A stretch of 64,000 nt of DNA from Antrodiella citrinella (taxonomy: Eukaryota; Basidiomycota; Agaricomycetes; Polyporales; Steccherinaceae): positions 22,990-86,989 of the forward strand of contig SGPM01000090.1 of the NCBI GenBank assembly GCA_004802725.1, given 5' to 3'. The translations under genes and the position numbers were made by a program. The notes below the pieces were generated by a model, which had not been told where the DNA came from, did not search any database, and saw nothing but the letters and a program-made list of their open reading frames with translations. Every line of letters begins with the position of its first letter. Within the stretch, counting starts at the first letter, position 1. Positions 21,839 to 33,917 of this stretch are shown piece after piece.

Positions 21839-24044
21839 AGGCGACTCGTCGTCTATTTATCCCAACACTGACACACCTCCACGCACTACGCGTCCTGTCC
21901 ATATCTCCGGACATTTTCTGATTTTCGTTCACGGACACAGTCATTCTTTACAATCTAGTTCCTGGGCGCTTGGACTATGGCACACATTCTTTACGCAGAG
22001 GCAAAGTAGTATATGCTTCGTTTGATGACTCACTTGCATTGGGTTCCCACACTGGTTGTGTACAGTGAGGCGTTGATCATCCTTCTTATCGCTTTCTGAC
22101 CATCCGTAGGTTGCCCAGGAGACTGTGATATGCGCAACCCGAATGACTAGGGGTGAGAGCTGAATGTTGACGGGAGTCCAATCTTGATGACGTATCGACG
22201 GAGCTGCTGGCCGCCGACAACAGGGATGTCACTGCAACTAAAAGGAGATATGCAGTTGTTGCATCAGTATGTTGACGAAGTCCTCTGAGATGATAACACA
22301 CCGTGCAGCGATATAATATCTATAAGGGATGGTAAGAGTAGCAACCCAGCAGTGCGGGCCCTACCCTAAGCTTAAGTATGCTCGCTGACAATACAGTAAC
22401 AGTGAGGTCGAATACTCTCGCGACTCTGTTATATGATTAATGGATTGTTTGTGAGCATTTGTATCTATGCAGCAATGGAACAGTGATGTTGTACCGGCGA
22501 TAGCGCAGTCGTAAAATTTAAACGCGAAAAAACGCGTCGCGTCGACAAAATACATCATGTGATCGTGTTCCTTAGTCATTATTGAATTTATTCAATAACA
22601 TTTCGTTTCGGTGGCACTGTCAGCACTGGCAACTTCACGCTCACAGCCCGCCACTCGAAATTGAACCTGTTAGTTCAAGACTCATTCGAAAGCCCCGTGC
22701 AACAGACCGTAGCGTGGTGGCTATTCTGCCCACAGTGAATGCTCAATTGACTGGTGGTGGCTCAGATTTCTAGTCGCGGGTCACGCCACGCGGACACGCC
22801 CGGGCTATTCTTGTAGGTATGCCAGTGAACATGGGAGAATTCGAAAGTCGTCGCTTGGTACGTGATCTTTGAGAGATTTGAAATCTGTCTCACGAATATT
22901 CAGATTGAACGCTTCGCCGTCGTATCGCTAGGGTAGTACTCTGACGAAGGACGGCACGTCTGCCAGGGATCGAGACCACCGTTGCATCGGCACAATGACC
23001 TGTGACGTGCAATGCTTACAACCAGTTGGAATTTTCTCTGATTCGTCCATTGCGGATCCGGACTCAGCGCGGACACACGTTCTATCTTTTTGACCAGAAT
23101 GATTCATCTCATCTTAGTCCTCTCTCACGTCTCGCGATTGAAGATGTATATAGTAATCAGGCATAACAGGCCCAATGTCTGAAAGGTAAGACATCTCATC
23201 GATCCGACGGCCGCATCGTGGTTTAGGGTCCAGAGTTGCTTTTGTGACCCCATGCATCCTGCTGCTTCTTGGCCAGCGCTGTTCTACTTAGCCAGTCCTT
23301 GTTAATGTCTCTGATAGGATGGTGAGTAAATTCCATGCTGCACACTTGCCGAGACATGGTACACCATTCGTCGATTTTGACAGGAGATGCGAAGATGCCG
23401 AAGATGTCTTGCGGCCGCTCACCAGGCTTCTCACTGGCACTCGAATCACCGCAGTTGATCATGACATGTGTAACATCGTCCCTATGCTTATGGATCTACC
23501 AACAAACTCACTATACTATCCTCGCAGCTGTTCGGTCTTTCTGTCCTCAGAGACACGGGTCTGGCTATTCATCTCTTCCAAAATGTCGCTGACCGGTAGA
23601 ATGGGACACATCTGATCTCACCGTGATATTGCAGGCATGTCCGCGACGGCGAGATCGCTTGGATGCATGGAAGGTATGTGATCCATTTGGATGTTCCCAT
23701 CTCTGCCAAAATAGGCAATTCATTCATTGACTCCGGTGGAACACAACGCCGACCTTCCATGCGTATAGGATGCTCAATTCAGTCATCTAGCTATTCGAGC
23801 AGGCCTTCGTTTTTGTGTCCTCGCTTGTCGTCGGCGTACACTGCTCACCTGCATGGTCAGTAGCAATAAATGACAAGGAGCTTTCGAATCTCCGGTATCC
23901 CATCCATCTAGAAATAATCGAGTGGAGGAGGCTAGACCTTTTTCATAGACCTCTGCGACGTGTATAAAATACGGTTCATGTTTGCCATGGTAGTTCAAGC
24001 TAAAATTCGCATTTAGCTCCTCAACACTTAGCACTCTCATCAAC
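21839..24044. other. 2.2-kb intergenic stretch, no gene seen
   Basis: Open frames are short and lack family resemblance or supporting splice sites. No repeat or RNA gene was recognised. A TATA box for the next gene is at 23963. Confidence 0.5.
23963..23970 (+). promoter_or_regulatory. TATA box of the 259-aa gene
   Basis: TATAAAAT lies 75 bp before the ATG at 24045, a typical fungal spacing. Confidence 0.55.
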
Positions 24045-25159
24045 ATGGTCCAAGCCACACCTCAGAACTACAAGCAGGCATACGAGCAACGCCTCGAAAA
24101 GTACTCTGAATCCGCTGGAGCATCCGCCTTGTTCTACTTCAGCGACGCCAACAGCAAAGAAGAGCAAGGCCTGCGCATCGAAGCTCCTGAAATCATGAAG
24201 GAGTTCGTCGACAAGGTCCCCTACGGCAGAGGTCGGTGATCCTCTCAAATGCCTGGTGCATACTCACAATACCACCTAATCAGATCCCGTTGGTACCTTG
24301 TTCTACAACTCCATCGACGACATTCTTGGGAAGACCAAGTACAATGTCATTTACAGCGACTCCTCTGTCCCCGATGCCGATGCCTGTGTCATTGTTCAAT
24401 TCTTCGGAAGCACACAGGACAAATTCTATGCCGAGGTATGTCGTTCTTGGGGTGTCCAGTCTGTTCACAATTTCTGACTATCTTCCATCTACAGTTCGTG
24501 GGCAAGGATCCAGTATGCTGTGCAGTTTTATTGTCTAGACCGAATCATTGATAGCATCGCATAGGCCCGCACTGTGTGGTGGATCGTAGACGGTACTCAA
24601 CATAGTGGCGGTAGCTGGAATCCCCTCTCGCTCGTTACCTCCACCGCCTATGTCTACAAGAGGTCCACCGAAAGCAATGTGACCATCTCGTTGAACCCCA
24701 TTGGCAAGCAGGTCAGCTTCGACGTCCCTTCCGGCTTTGACACCGGCAAGTCCGTTTGTAAGCTCCTACAAGTTACAAATCATGTCACGTATCCAAATCG
24801 CTGATCGTTTCACGCAGCCGTGTGGGGCAATTTGTCCACCAATAACATTTCTAAGCTCGCGAAGGGTACCAAGTCCGTCGTCAACTACAATAACGACCGT
24901 ATTGTACTCTATCCCGAGAATGGTAACACTAACATGACGGCTGTGGTAAGTTGATTCTACACTTTTTCGTCGTGACCAGCTTGCACTAACGAGTTGCCTT
25001 CTTATCAGTTCATTCGTGAGTATAGCTTATGTTTTGCTATTGCCTTGAACTCATATTCTTGTAGCTCTTGAGACGCGAGCCTCGGATGTCAGGGCGCTGG
25101 GTGACATGCGCTTCACGTCGTCTGACCAGATTGCGCTCTGGGACGAACTCCAAGACTAA
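24045..25159 (+). CDS. unrecognised soluble protein (259 aa)
   Basis: I do not recognise the family. The 7 exons are 24045-24231, 24284-24435, 24495-24512, 24565-24757, 24818-24945, 25009-25015 and 25065-25159 (780 nt), joined in frame by GT-AG introns. Exon 3 is 18 nt and exon 6 only 7 nt; the latter gives FIPLETRASDVRALGDM across the junction. The protein has no signal peptide or membrane segment. It is mostly polar, with a Trp-containing middle (RTVWWIVDGTQHSGGSWNP) and beta-rich-looking sequence, so a soluble cytosolic beta fold is a guess. The proper exon chain and the nearby TATA box support a real, expressed gene. Confidence 0.75.
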
Positions 25160-25456
25160 ATCGGGGAGGTATCAAGGTTCTCTAGAGTTTGATCCTTCAT
25201 GAACTGCTGTAGTTTTTAGTAAAGGCGGATTTGTAGGTTGGAGACAATGTATGCACGAATCTACTTTGCATCGAGATTATTATATGCGATCGTTCGATCG
25301 TTTTGGAAGTCATGTCCGCAGACCTGCTTCTGAGACGATGTATCTAGTAAGGTATACGATTTCATTCTAACTTTGGACTTGTATGTTGAATACTAGCCAG
25401 CTATGTATGGCGCTAGGGCTACATCTTGACTTCGACATGATTATACAGACAAATAT

Positions 25457-26947
25457 TCAAACCTTGGATACTTGTACTTCTGCAACGAGCGGTATCCCTG
25501 CAAGTCCTGCAAGAAGATTCTGCACAGCTATCGTACCCATGCCGATCCGGCTTTCCCAGGTCGCGCTACCAATGTGCGGAATCATGACACATCTATACAA
25601 TAGTCAAAAAGTAGCACCATCACAATAAAAGTAAAGCACAGACCTCGGTTCTTTGACGAGAGGGTGATCCACGGTGACGTTGGGTTCTCCCTCTACGACA
25701 TCTACTCCCGCACCCCACAGCCAGCCCTCCTTCAACGCTTTGGCCAACGCGTCGGAGTCTACTAAGGTGCCGCGTGCATTGTTCACTAGCACAGCGGTCT
25801 TCTTCATCTGCTTCAAGAATGTCTCGTTGACGATGTGGTATGTCTCCGGCCCACCTGGGGCAAGGATATACAGGACATCGCTTTCTCGAGCCAGCTGGTC
25901 AAGCTCAACACGCTGCACGGTCGTCAGAGTAGGGTGCCGCGCCTTGATCGTCTGCTCAATTTCTTTTGCACGAGCTGGATCCTTGGAACGAGCGACATAC
26001 ACGCAGCGCGTGTATCCGAAACCAATCATACGAGCAAGTGTAGCCTGCGCGATGCGACCAAACCCGATGAAACCAACCGTGCGTATGTCCTGTGGGGAGT
26101 TCGGGCTCATCTGAGGACCGCATAACCCATACGGTGACCACCCCCAGCCAGGCCACTACTCGAACCACAGATGAGTTACGAATTGATGCACACAATAGGC
26201 TGGACTGACCTCCCCTTTCTCTACAACATTTGTGGCTTGTTTAGTGTTGCGACCAGCCATGAGCGCAAGCATAACAGAAGAGTCAGCGACTAGAGATGAC
26301 CCCTTCGTCATCATACTTATCGGAGAATTTGAGGTATACACACACCGGAGTCGGATAAAATGTCTGGTGTGTTTCCCAACTTGATTCCACGTTTGGCTAA
26401 TTCTTTCAGATCAACATGATCTGTACAACGTTATGGTTTAATCGTTTTCCTCACGCGGCTTAAAACTCTCATCTTACCATATCCAACTGACATAGTTGAT
26501 ACCACTTTCAGATTAGGGCCCGCTGAGTTCACGAATCAGCAACCCATTCCGTCAGATGAACCTCTGTCAAGTTCACGTACCTGCATCGAAGACTTCTGCG
26601 TCGATCTGCGCTCAAATGAATACATGCAATCAAGCTGAAACAAAGACACGAGTTACCTTTTCGAACAACATGATAATGCAGCCATCAGCCCCGGCGATGT
26701 TCTTCAGGAGCCATTCTTTGCCTGACGCGCTCTCGTGCGGCCATACGACGACCTACAAACATAATGAGGGTAAACTGAGAAAGGGTGAGAACATGACACG
26801 TACGTCCAGGTTGGGCTGATTATACAGCAGAGGCATGACCTCCGGTCCCAAGTCGAGGGAGACAACGACCTTCAATTTCCTGAAATTACGATTAAGAACA
26901 ACACAATCCACCAAGTAAAAGGGCACAAACTTTTGCACTTCAGCCAT
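25457..26947 (-). CDS. D-2-hydroxyacid dehydrogenase, glyoxylate/hydroxypyruvate reductase-like (353 aa)
   Basis: It would reduce glyoxylate or hydroxypyruvate with NAD(P)H, or act on another 2-oxoacid. The 9 exons on the minus strand are 26947-26931, 26879-26804, 26752-26657, 26605-26581, 26522-26478, 26420-26346, 26289-26210, 26155-25644 and 25592-25457 (1,062 nt). Visible landmarks are the substrate-side sequence VVSTMSVGYDHVDL, the dimer segment SSVMLALMAGRNT, and the linker WPGWGWSPYGLCGPQ. The nucleotide loop is GFIGFGRIAQATLARM, followed by the catalytic Arg in NNARGTLVDSDALA, the acidic residue in GEPNVTVDHPL and the catalytic His in MIPHIGSATWESRIGM. The first exon is 17 nt and another is 25 nt. 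The pattern matches GRHPR rather than phosphoglycerate or formate dehydrogenases. Confidence 0.92.
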
Positions 26948-27471
26948 TGCACTATCTAACACTTCGAAGACAAGAAAAAAGTACGAAGGAAACAGATATA
27001 GTGGGAACGAACATCAAGTCGATGAGAATTGTAACACCGAGCTAGGGCTTGAACGATATCGGGGACGGAGTACCGGGCCGTAACGGTCTCTCCCGGCGCT
27101 CCGTGAGTGCTCCGTGAATCCGCTGGTCCGAGTCCGCCAGCGCAATGGCATTCGAAAATTTTGCTACTGCTGGCTTAGTCTCGTGAATCAGACGTTATGT
27201 ACAGTGTGTGCGGAAGACAGACCAGGCATGCTCCCTGGGCCTCTCGGGAGAACCCGATCGGAGCCCGAAAACTTTGAAGGCACACACTGTACACGTAGTC
27301 GGTGCCCTCAGTTGTACCGACTACTGCTGGCTCAGCATTGATCATCCATCGGACCCCCGCGATGGTATCCAAGATAAATAGAGCCTCCGTGATCGACGTA
27401 TAATAACGACGACGCCACGCTACAAGGACTGTTCCCCTTTCCTTTGCATACTCTTCATCGTCGAAATCACT
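26948..27471. other. intergenic, no gene seen
   Basis: The divergent upstream region of the reductase gene and the aldo/keto reductase remnant. Nothing further was recognised. Confidence 0.5.
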
Positions 27472-28627
27472 TTGCCAACGCGAAAAATCGGTGGAAATGC
27501 TGTGACGGCTGTTGGGTATGGAACAATGGGCCTTTCAGCAGCCTATGACAAGCCCAAAGCAGACGCGGATCGACTTGACGTGCGTGTTCTTGGACTTTCA
27601 GCCTCTTAATCGCGCTGAATGAGTTGGTACAGTTTCTAGATCGCCTTTACGAGTCAGGTTGTACCTTTTGGGACACATCAGACCGCTACGGAGACAGCGA
27701 AGATCTACTTGGAAAGTGGTACGTTCATTTTGAACTACTCGATCGGTGTTTGCTGGGTAGCTTACTAAGATTGCACAGGTTCAAACGATCTGTATTATAT
27801 CCATAGGGTGGATCAGGAAATACCTATTGAGGTTGGTTCTATAGTCTTATCATAAATGAGCTCATGCTGAAAACCACTTACAGTAGCATACAATGTGTGC
27901 TCTGAAGAAACTCGTTGAGTGCGTTCTATTCACGCTATTGAGATCATCAGCTGAGATCATCTTGCGGAGCTGGAAAGATCGGCCAGATCGGTATATCTGA
28001 GTGCTCCGAGGACACCCTTGGTCGTGCTCACGCTGTGCATCCCATTGCGGCCGCACAGCTCGAATATTCACCGATTACGCTTGAGAAGATCCCAAGCTGA
28101 ACCTCCTCAACGCATTCCGCGAGCTTGGTATCACCGTTGTGGTATACTATCCTCTGGGACGAGGAGTCCTCACTGGACAATATACAAAGTCATACCCGTG
28201 ATTCATTGATGCTAGGTGTCTGACCCTGCCGTTTACTTGACAGCATTCTCCAGACGAATTTGAGGAGGGCGACTTTAGAGTTGCCATTACCCGCTACTCG
28301 AGGGAGAACTGGCCCAACGTGATGAAATTGGCAGATGGCCTGAAGACCATCACCTTGGCGTGGGTGCTTGCTCAAGGGGATGATATTATCCCGATTCCAG
28401 GTACTCGTTCTGTGAAGGTAGGATCATCCCAATCACTTCACGCAAGACAATACTAATCTTGGCTGCAGTATCTGCACGAGAATCTGGACGCATTGAAGAT
28501 CAAATTGTCGCCCGAGGTGATCAAGGAGGTCAGAACGATTACACGGAACGCCGGAGCCTCGAGTCTGTCGAGGTATCCTTCCGCTGCCGTGGGGTTGACC
28601 TATGCGAACACCCCACCACTCAAGTAG
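27472..28627 (+). pseudogene. decayed aldo/keto reductase
   Basis: Blocks of an aldo/keto reductase (AKR, plant/fungal pyridoxal-reductase-like type) appear in the correct order: [104 protein letters not shown] and the C-terminal YLHENLDALKIKLSPEV to the stop. The expected initiator is TTG at 27472 instead of ATG. The segment between WFKR and DLYYIHR, which should carry much of the barrel, is missing. A frameshift at about 28,083-28,092 puts a TGA in frame. Another segment is missing between DGLKTI and TLAWVLA. Exon borders are still visible. These combined lesions rule out a normal product. Confidence 0.85.
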
Positions 28628-28712
28628 ACTGCAAATGAAATGAAGAATCAATCGGACGAAATGATAGGGAACTTGTACAATGTGTGCTATAAAGCTGAGT
28701 CTATAGATCCGT

Positions 28713-30661
28713 CTACCTATTCTTCTTATCCTCTTGGCTCTCGACACTGATCGTCTTCGGAGTGCCAGTGAGGATCCCTGTAGTATCCACGTGCCAACCA
28801 CCCCGCATTATGTCGCGTATGAAGTGCTTGTAAACGGTATCAACCCTGCTCTTATTCCAGTCTATGATATCGAGTCGGGCCTCGGAACGCATGCGAGGCA
28901 TCGCGCATGATGCTATCGTGTTCGCAACTATCCACGCTTCTAGATGACAATGCTGATCGTGTCCATCCTTCAGGACGATAGATACCTGGGGTATGCTCCC
29001 TGAAGTATCCAACCCGATTACATATTTCTTGTCCGAAAAGATATCGAGTAGACGGCGCAGATAGCTATCAGCGTCCGACGGCTGACTGGAAAGCAATGTG
29101 GGTATTATCGACGAGAGTGGCGCTCCGATGATTGCGCGTCCTGTCACGTAAACTCGATTTGAGTGGCTTTTTAACAGGACGTCGTTTCTGCCAAAAAGGT
29201 GCTCTTTCGATGCCACAGTAGATGGTGATAACACAGGACGCGATTCCTTCGGCTCTGGGTTCTCGTCTGCGATACGTGATAAATATGAGTTCGAAGTGGA
29301 AATGTACTGACAATGGAGTCAAATGACACGCACCGTCCAACAGGCCTTCGCTGTAGGCAGCCCAGAGAATCGTGGCACGTTGTCGATTGAGAGTGCTCAT
29401 GACTACCGCACGAACAGCTACATAGTTGATCCATATGTGCAAGACGAGAAGTATTGCCACCACGGTATAAGTCCGGTTTGATGTGGACAAATACGGCATC
29501 AACAGGGACCCACTCTGGTGAAAACACGTGAGCCAGTGAGTGATCTGCAGCATGACTCGATTTGAGATCGATCTTACCAACATGCCAGCGAGTGCGAGAA
29601 CGGTCTCCTTACTCGCATCTTTAGCACTGAGGTCGCCCACGTCCCCCGGCACGACACCGTCCTGCGCGTGATGCAATGTGATGGCCGCCTTTGCGCCTCC
29701 AGCGGCTATGCCACACAACGCTCGGAAAGCACCACTCAAACACAGCGCGACCAAGCGTAGGGAAGTCCCAGGTGTACGGACGACAAAAGGAGGACTGAGA
29801 GACAGGGAGAAGCTCGAAAGTTGAGGAGACAGGAGGTCGAGCACTATGGCGACATCGTTGGTCACGTCGGCGACCAGTCTGTAGGTCTTAGCTTCTGGGT
29901 AGAGGAGTGTGCCCAAGTAATATGCACTCAGAATGGCTTAACCGCACAGTATAAGCTTTTTAATTATTGAAAAGTCGAGCGATCGACTGACTCGTGAAAC
30001 GACTGAACGCGTCTTGCAGCACAGTGAGAAGGACGGCATGCGTGGCCGAAGCTTTTGCGTTTCCGATTCCATGCCCTGAAATGCAACAAGTAGTTCAGAG
30101 AAAAGCATGCAGACTATGAGGAAGGATCTACCTTCAAGTACCGCGCGTGAAGCGATCAACCCAGCCAGGGAACTGCAAAAAGCTTGTAGCCCATTGTATA
30201 TTTGAACTCTAGAAACCAGCACCGCTCAACTTCAGTTACAGCTCCTCATAATTGAATGAGTCCTACTCAGTATAATCTGGTGAACATGTTCCAATATCAG
30301 CCTTCACTTTCGAGGTAATTCGTGGATACGAACTACGCACCTGACGACACACTGGCGGGATATCCTGCGGGTAAGAAGACATTTCGGAAGAAGCTGCGCC
30401 AGTCCAGACGTGTCCACGTAGCAAATGTCTGCTTCAGAACCGTTGGTTTTGCCTAAGTTCACTCTTTTAGTCTATACGTACACGTTCGAGTCGTTTGCGG
30501 AGGTACCAAGACACGTCATGGCACCATTTCCCACATACCTCCATTCTGACTGAAATCCTTGGATCGCCAATTTTATGAACAAATGAAACATATCCAGAGC
30601 TGTCTTTTTCTATAATACGCAGCGGTGTTGTAGAAACACTTGATGGTTCAAAGGAATTCAT
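28713..30661 (-). CDS. RUS family protein (root UVB sensitive / DUF647), 511 aa
   Basis: RUS/DUF647 proteins are conserved from plants to animals and fungi; in plants they affect UV-B sensing and vitamin B6 homeostasis, and the fungal role is unknown to me. The 8 exons (minus) are 30661-30482, 30431-30341, 30276-30267, 30208-30132, 30075-29992, 29936-29578, 29514-29334 and 29266-28713 (1,536 nt). Family landmarks are FLPAGYPASVSSDYTEVQIY, LQAFCSSLAGLIASRAVLEG, GIGNAKASATHAVLLTVLQD, YYLGTLLYPEAKTYRLVADV, AAGGAKAAITLHHAQ, DVGDLSAKDASKETVLAL and the RATILWAAYSEG block. Several hydrophobic segments lie in the middle. Exon 3 is only 10 nt. The acceptor of exon 2 could be 3 nt further on (an extra CAG codon). 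Confidence 0.9.
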
Positions 30662-31534
30662 GGCTGAGAGGCTACACTAACAGCCGCCGTGACGGGTTCA
30701 AATTCTGGTTCGTAATGTCACTTGTCACGATGCCACGGTCGACAGTGAGTGACGGTGACAGTGACACTGTGCTGCCAGTGCGTCCTCGGCGCGTTTGCTC
30801 GCGTATGTCTAGATGCTGTCTACGTTCCGGTGAGCTGTTTGCGCTTTGCTCATGTTAACCCACCAACTGTAGTTGATCACTGTAGTAAATTTGGGATTCC
30901 GCTCCCTATCCAGACTCGATCGTCTGTGAAGCAGTGTGATCGCTTTTTCTGCGTACGGATTCCTTCACCTCCTTCTATGTTTCATTCTTACTTTTGTGTG
31001 TTTTCCGCCACTGTTGGCATCCCCTTTTGTTTGTCAGATATCTTTTCACATGTTTATCCCTACTGTATTTAGCTGTTGTCGTAGCTACTCAGAGATTATT
31101 GATTCATCTTTTCGCCCCTATCCGAGCGCGGCGCGCCAGACCTACAACAATTACGAAGTCTCGGATTCACAACTGCAAGAGATCTACTAGACACCCTCCC
31201 GTCTAATGTTCAGCGGGATTCGACACCGGCATTCCCGATTCGGAGTATCCAGATTTAAAACAACATTTGCCTCCGCCGAACCATCCTCTCATGATTGGAG
31301 TCTCATCCTTTCGCTGACATGTCATGGAGGATAAACTACGGAAACTTGAGACATCGTATTTCCGCTTATGCGCTGTCCCCCTATCGTTGCATACGAAACG
31401 CCGGGAGGATAATAATCGCCACCGGGATCGTGTTCCCGTGTGTATAAGAGGGTACGGGACTCGTCGTAGCTGGTGTGTCTTTGGCTCGTCCTTGACACAG
31501 ATCCGACTCTAGAAACCATCCACACAACACAACA
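30662..31534. other. divergent promoter region between the RUS and P450 genes
   Basis: No gene seen. A TATA-like TATAAG at 31443 precedes the P450. The plus-strand stretch near 30,660-30,720 resembles tRNA A and B boxes but does not fold as a tRNA. Confidence 0.5.
31443..31448 (+). promoter_or_regulatory. TATA-like box of the P450 gene
   Basis: TATAAG lies about 90 bp before the ATG at 31535. Confidence 0.45.
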
Positions 31535-33917
31535 ATGTTGAACGACCTGTTCGCACTTGTCCTGTTCATAGTCGCGATGTGGGCTATATGGGTAAATCGT
31601 CGTCCCAAGACGCTCCCGCCTGGACCTCCCGCAGGCCTATGGGGCTTACATACTCATCTCATTCCGAAGACTGAGCCATGGAAGAAGTTCTACGAGTGGC
31701 ACCAGATGTATGGTGAGTTACGGTCAATGCCAGGGGTCGTGTTAATGGGGGCTTATAGCGCATGGACAGGTCCGGTCATTTCCTTCACCTTTGGCCCTCA
31801 GAATGTCGTTTGTACGCCTTTTCAGCTTCGAATGTGGACTGACGGAGACTGAGCGTTGTCTTCAACAATTAGCGCTTGGAACTGCGAAGGCTGCCTGGGA
31901 TCTTTTGGAGAAGCGTGGAGATATCTATTCCAGTCGGCCAAGAAGCATCGTTGCGTAAGCAGTCTCTCGTACAATCTGGGTTGTGATACATAAACGCATA
32001 CTCCACGGTAGGGGAGAGATTTATAGCGATGGCAACCGCGGTATATTCACGCCTTACAATCAGAGATGGAAGAACTGGAGATCGGTGAGTATTCTTCGGC
32101 AAACTGTAGTTGTCCTAGCTGACGATGCATTTGTAGCTTATGCAGGCCGGAATGAATCCGACTGCTTCATTGGCTTACAGGGAGAGGCAAACACTCGAAA
32201 GCGCTATTTTGTTGAAGGACCTCTTGGAAGACTCTGATCAGTACCGTGACAAGATCAAGAGGTAAGCTACAATTGACTGACATCTTTGCTTATGTGGCTA
32301 ATCCCATGTGGAGGTAAGCTACAATTGACTGACATCTTTGCTTATGTGGCTAATCCCATGTGTAGATACACTACATCTGTTGTGTTCTCCATAGCGTACG
32401 GTAGGCGTGTCAGGTCGCTCAAGGATGACATAGTCCTTGGCAACGGTCAAGTGGAAGGTTGTAAGTTACTTCAGCCTGTATACGTGTCGCGCAGAATACT
32501 TACTCAGACTTGCCGTAGATATCGGAAAGTGAGTGTAAAATAAGGCCACAGTGTCTGACCCTTCTCACACATCTCACAACGCGTCATTTTAGGATTGTGT
32601 AAGTTGTCGTCTCCACTCTTGCGTACGTGACCACGCCTAACGATGTGACGATTAGACTTCCGGGGAAGTTCATGGTAGATTCTGTGAGCGGCCTTTTCGG
32701 ATATTGCGTACACGGCTTACTCATGGAAATTGTGTCCAGTGGCCTATTTTGCTCTGGCTTCCCGTGCGTTCTTGCGACGCCTTCATTTCAAATTCGTCAC
32801 TGATGTCCTTCCGGGACATAGAAATGGCTTCAGTGGTTCCGGTGGGAGCCCGAAGTCCGGAAGCAAAAGGACATCGACTTCTATATGTCCTTGATGAACA
32901 CCGTGAAGAGCCAGATCGCTGACGGTACTGCGCAAAACTCGATGGCGACTCGCGCCCTGGACAAGCAGTCCCAATTTGGCCTGGATGAAGTGCAGACGGC
33001 ATATGCGCTTTCCGGTCCTTACGCTGCTGGTGTTGGCACGGTGAGCTGCCCTGTTTAACGTGCTTGAATGGTGTTGTCTGATCGGTCCGACACACGTTGA
33101 AGACTACGGCCGCGGCTGACATTCTGCTCAGTGAGTTCTTTGCTTATAAATACAGCATTCATTTTTGACCGTTTTTGTTCTCAGTGGCAATGCTCAACTA
33201 TCCTGAATGCCTGCAGAAAGCCCAAGAAGAGCTGGACAGAGTAGTGGGACCTCATCGCCTGCCAGACTTCACAGACGAGAAAACCTTACCTTACTGCCAA
33301 GCGTGCATCAAGGAGGCGCAACGGTGGTACACGCTCGCTCCGACTGGTGTCCCTCACGCGGTGTTGCAAGACGACGAATACGAGGGTATGTTCATTCCAA
33401 AGGGTACAACGATCTATTCCAATCTCTAGTAAGTCGCCGTCAGACGTTGATACTCTACGGAAAACTTAAGGTTAACTACTAGTGCGATATTCCGTGACCC
33501 CGAAATGTTCCCTGAGCCTGAGGTGTATCGCCCAGAACGATTCCTCAACACAGACGATCCTCGTTTCAATAACTTCCTTCTTCAGTTTGGCTTTGGCCGC
33601 AGGATATGTCCAGGCATGCACGTTGCTTCGGCATCTCTGTTTCTCATCTTCACTAGGTAAGTACTGACTGCGCCAAGCAGTCGGATCTGTTTTCCTCACG
33701 TTATTGAACCAACAGGTTGCTTTGGGCTTTCAATATCACCCCTAAGAAGGATGACATGGGTAAACCCATAATCCCGGATTTTAATGTCGGAGAGACCTCG
33801 CTCATCCGTTCCCCCCTTCCATTCGGGATCGTCCTCGAGCCTCGCCGGAACGATGTCGCTGAGATCATTTTGCGGGAGGCAGAGTCGGCAGAGGATCAGC
33901 TTAAGTCTTGGCTTTGA
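31535..33917 (+). CDS. cytochrome P450 monooxygenase (509 aa)
   Basis: An ER-anchored haem monooxygenase of the kind very common in mushrooms, often annotated as O-methylsterigmatocystin oxidoreductase-like; the substrate is unknown. The 15 exons are 31535-31712, 31770-31811, 31873-31954, 32012-32084, 32137-32261, 32366-32460, 32519-32528, 32593-32598, 32656-32683, 32740-32763, 32822-33040, 33103-33130, 33185-33428, 33483-33656 and 33716-33917 (1,530 nt). Seen: N-terminal anchor LFALVLFIVAMWAIWV, hinge LPPGPP, I-helix ALSGPYAAGVGTTT, ExxR in IKEAQRW, PERF motif and haem loop FGFGRRICPG. The middle looks broken until exons of 10, 6, 28 and 24 nt are used; they restore VEGYIGKIVLPGKFMVDSW and PILLWLPKWLQWFRWEPE. 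The intron at 32262-32365 is an internal tandem duplication. Confidence 0.93.
32261..32364 (+). repeat. tandem duplication of a 52-bp unit covering one P450 intron
   Basis: Two head-to-tail 52-bp copies (32261-32312 and 32313-32364) start GGTAAGCTACAATTGACTGA and differ at one position near the end (GTGGA against GTGTA). Each copy contains a full intron from donor to the bases before the acceptor. The junction reads GAG|GTAAGC, so copy 1 ends in AG directly before the donor of copy 2. Confidence 0.97.

Noticed and set aside
25604..26114. Plus-strand open frame of 146 aa opposite the reductase gene
   Set aside because: It is antisense to a well-supported dehydrogenase exon.
30655..30725. A tRNA-like stretch with A-box-like TGGCTGAGAGG and B-box-like GGTTCAAATTC
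   Set aside because: The acceptor and T stems do not pair and no anticodon arm can be placed.
32440..32830. Reading the cytochrome P450 as a pseudogene because of stops in the middle
   Set aside because: Small exons of 10, 6, 28 and 24 nt with GT-AG introns restore the frame and the expected protein sequence.
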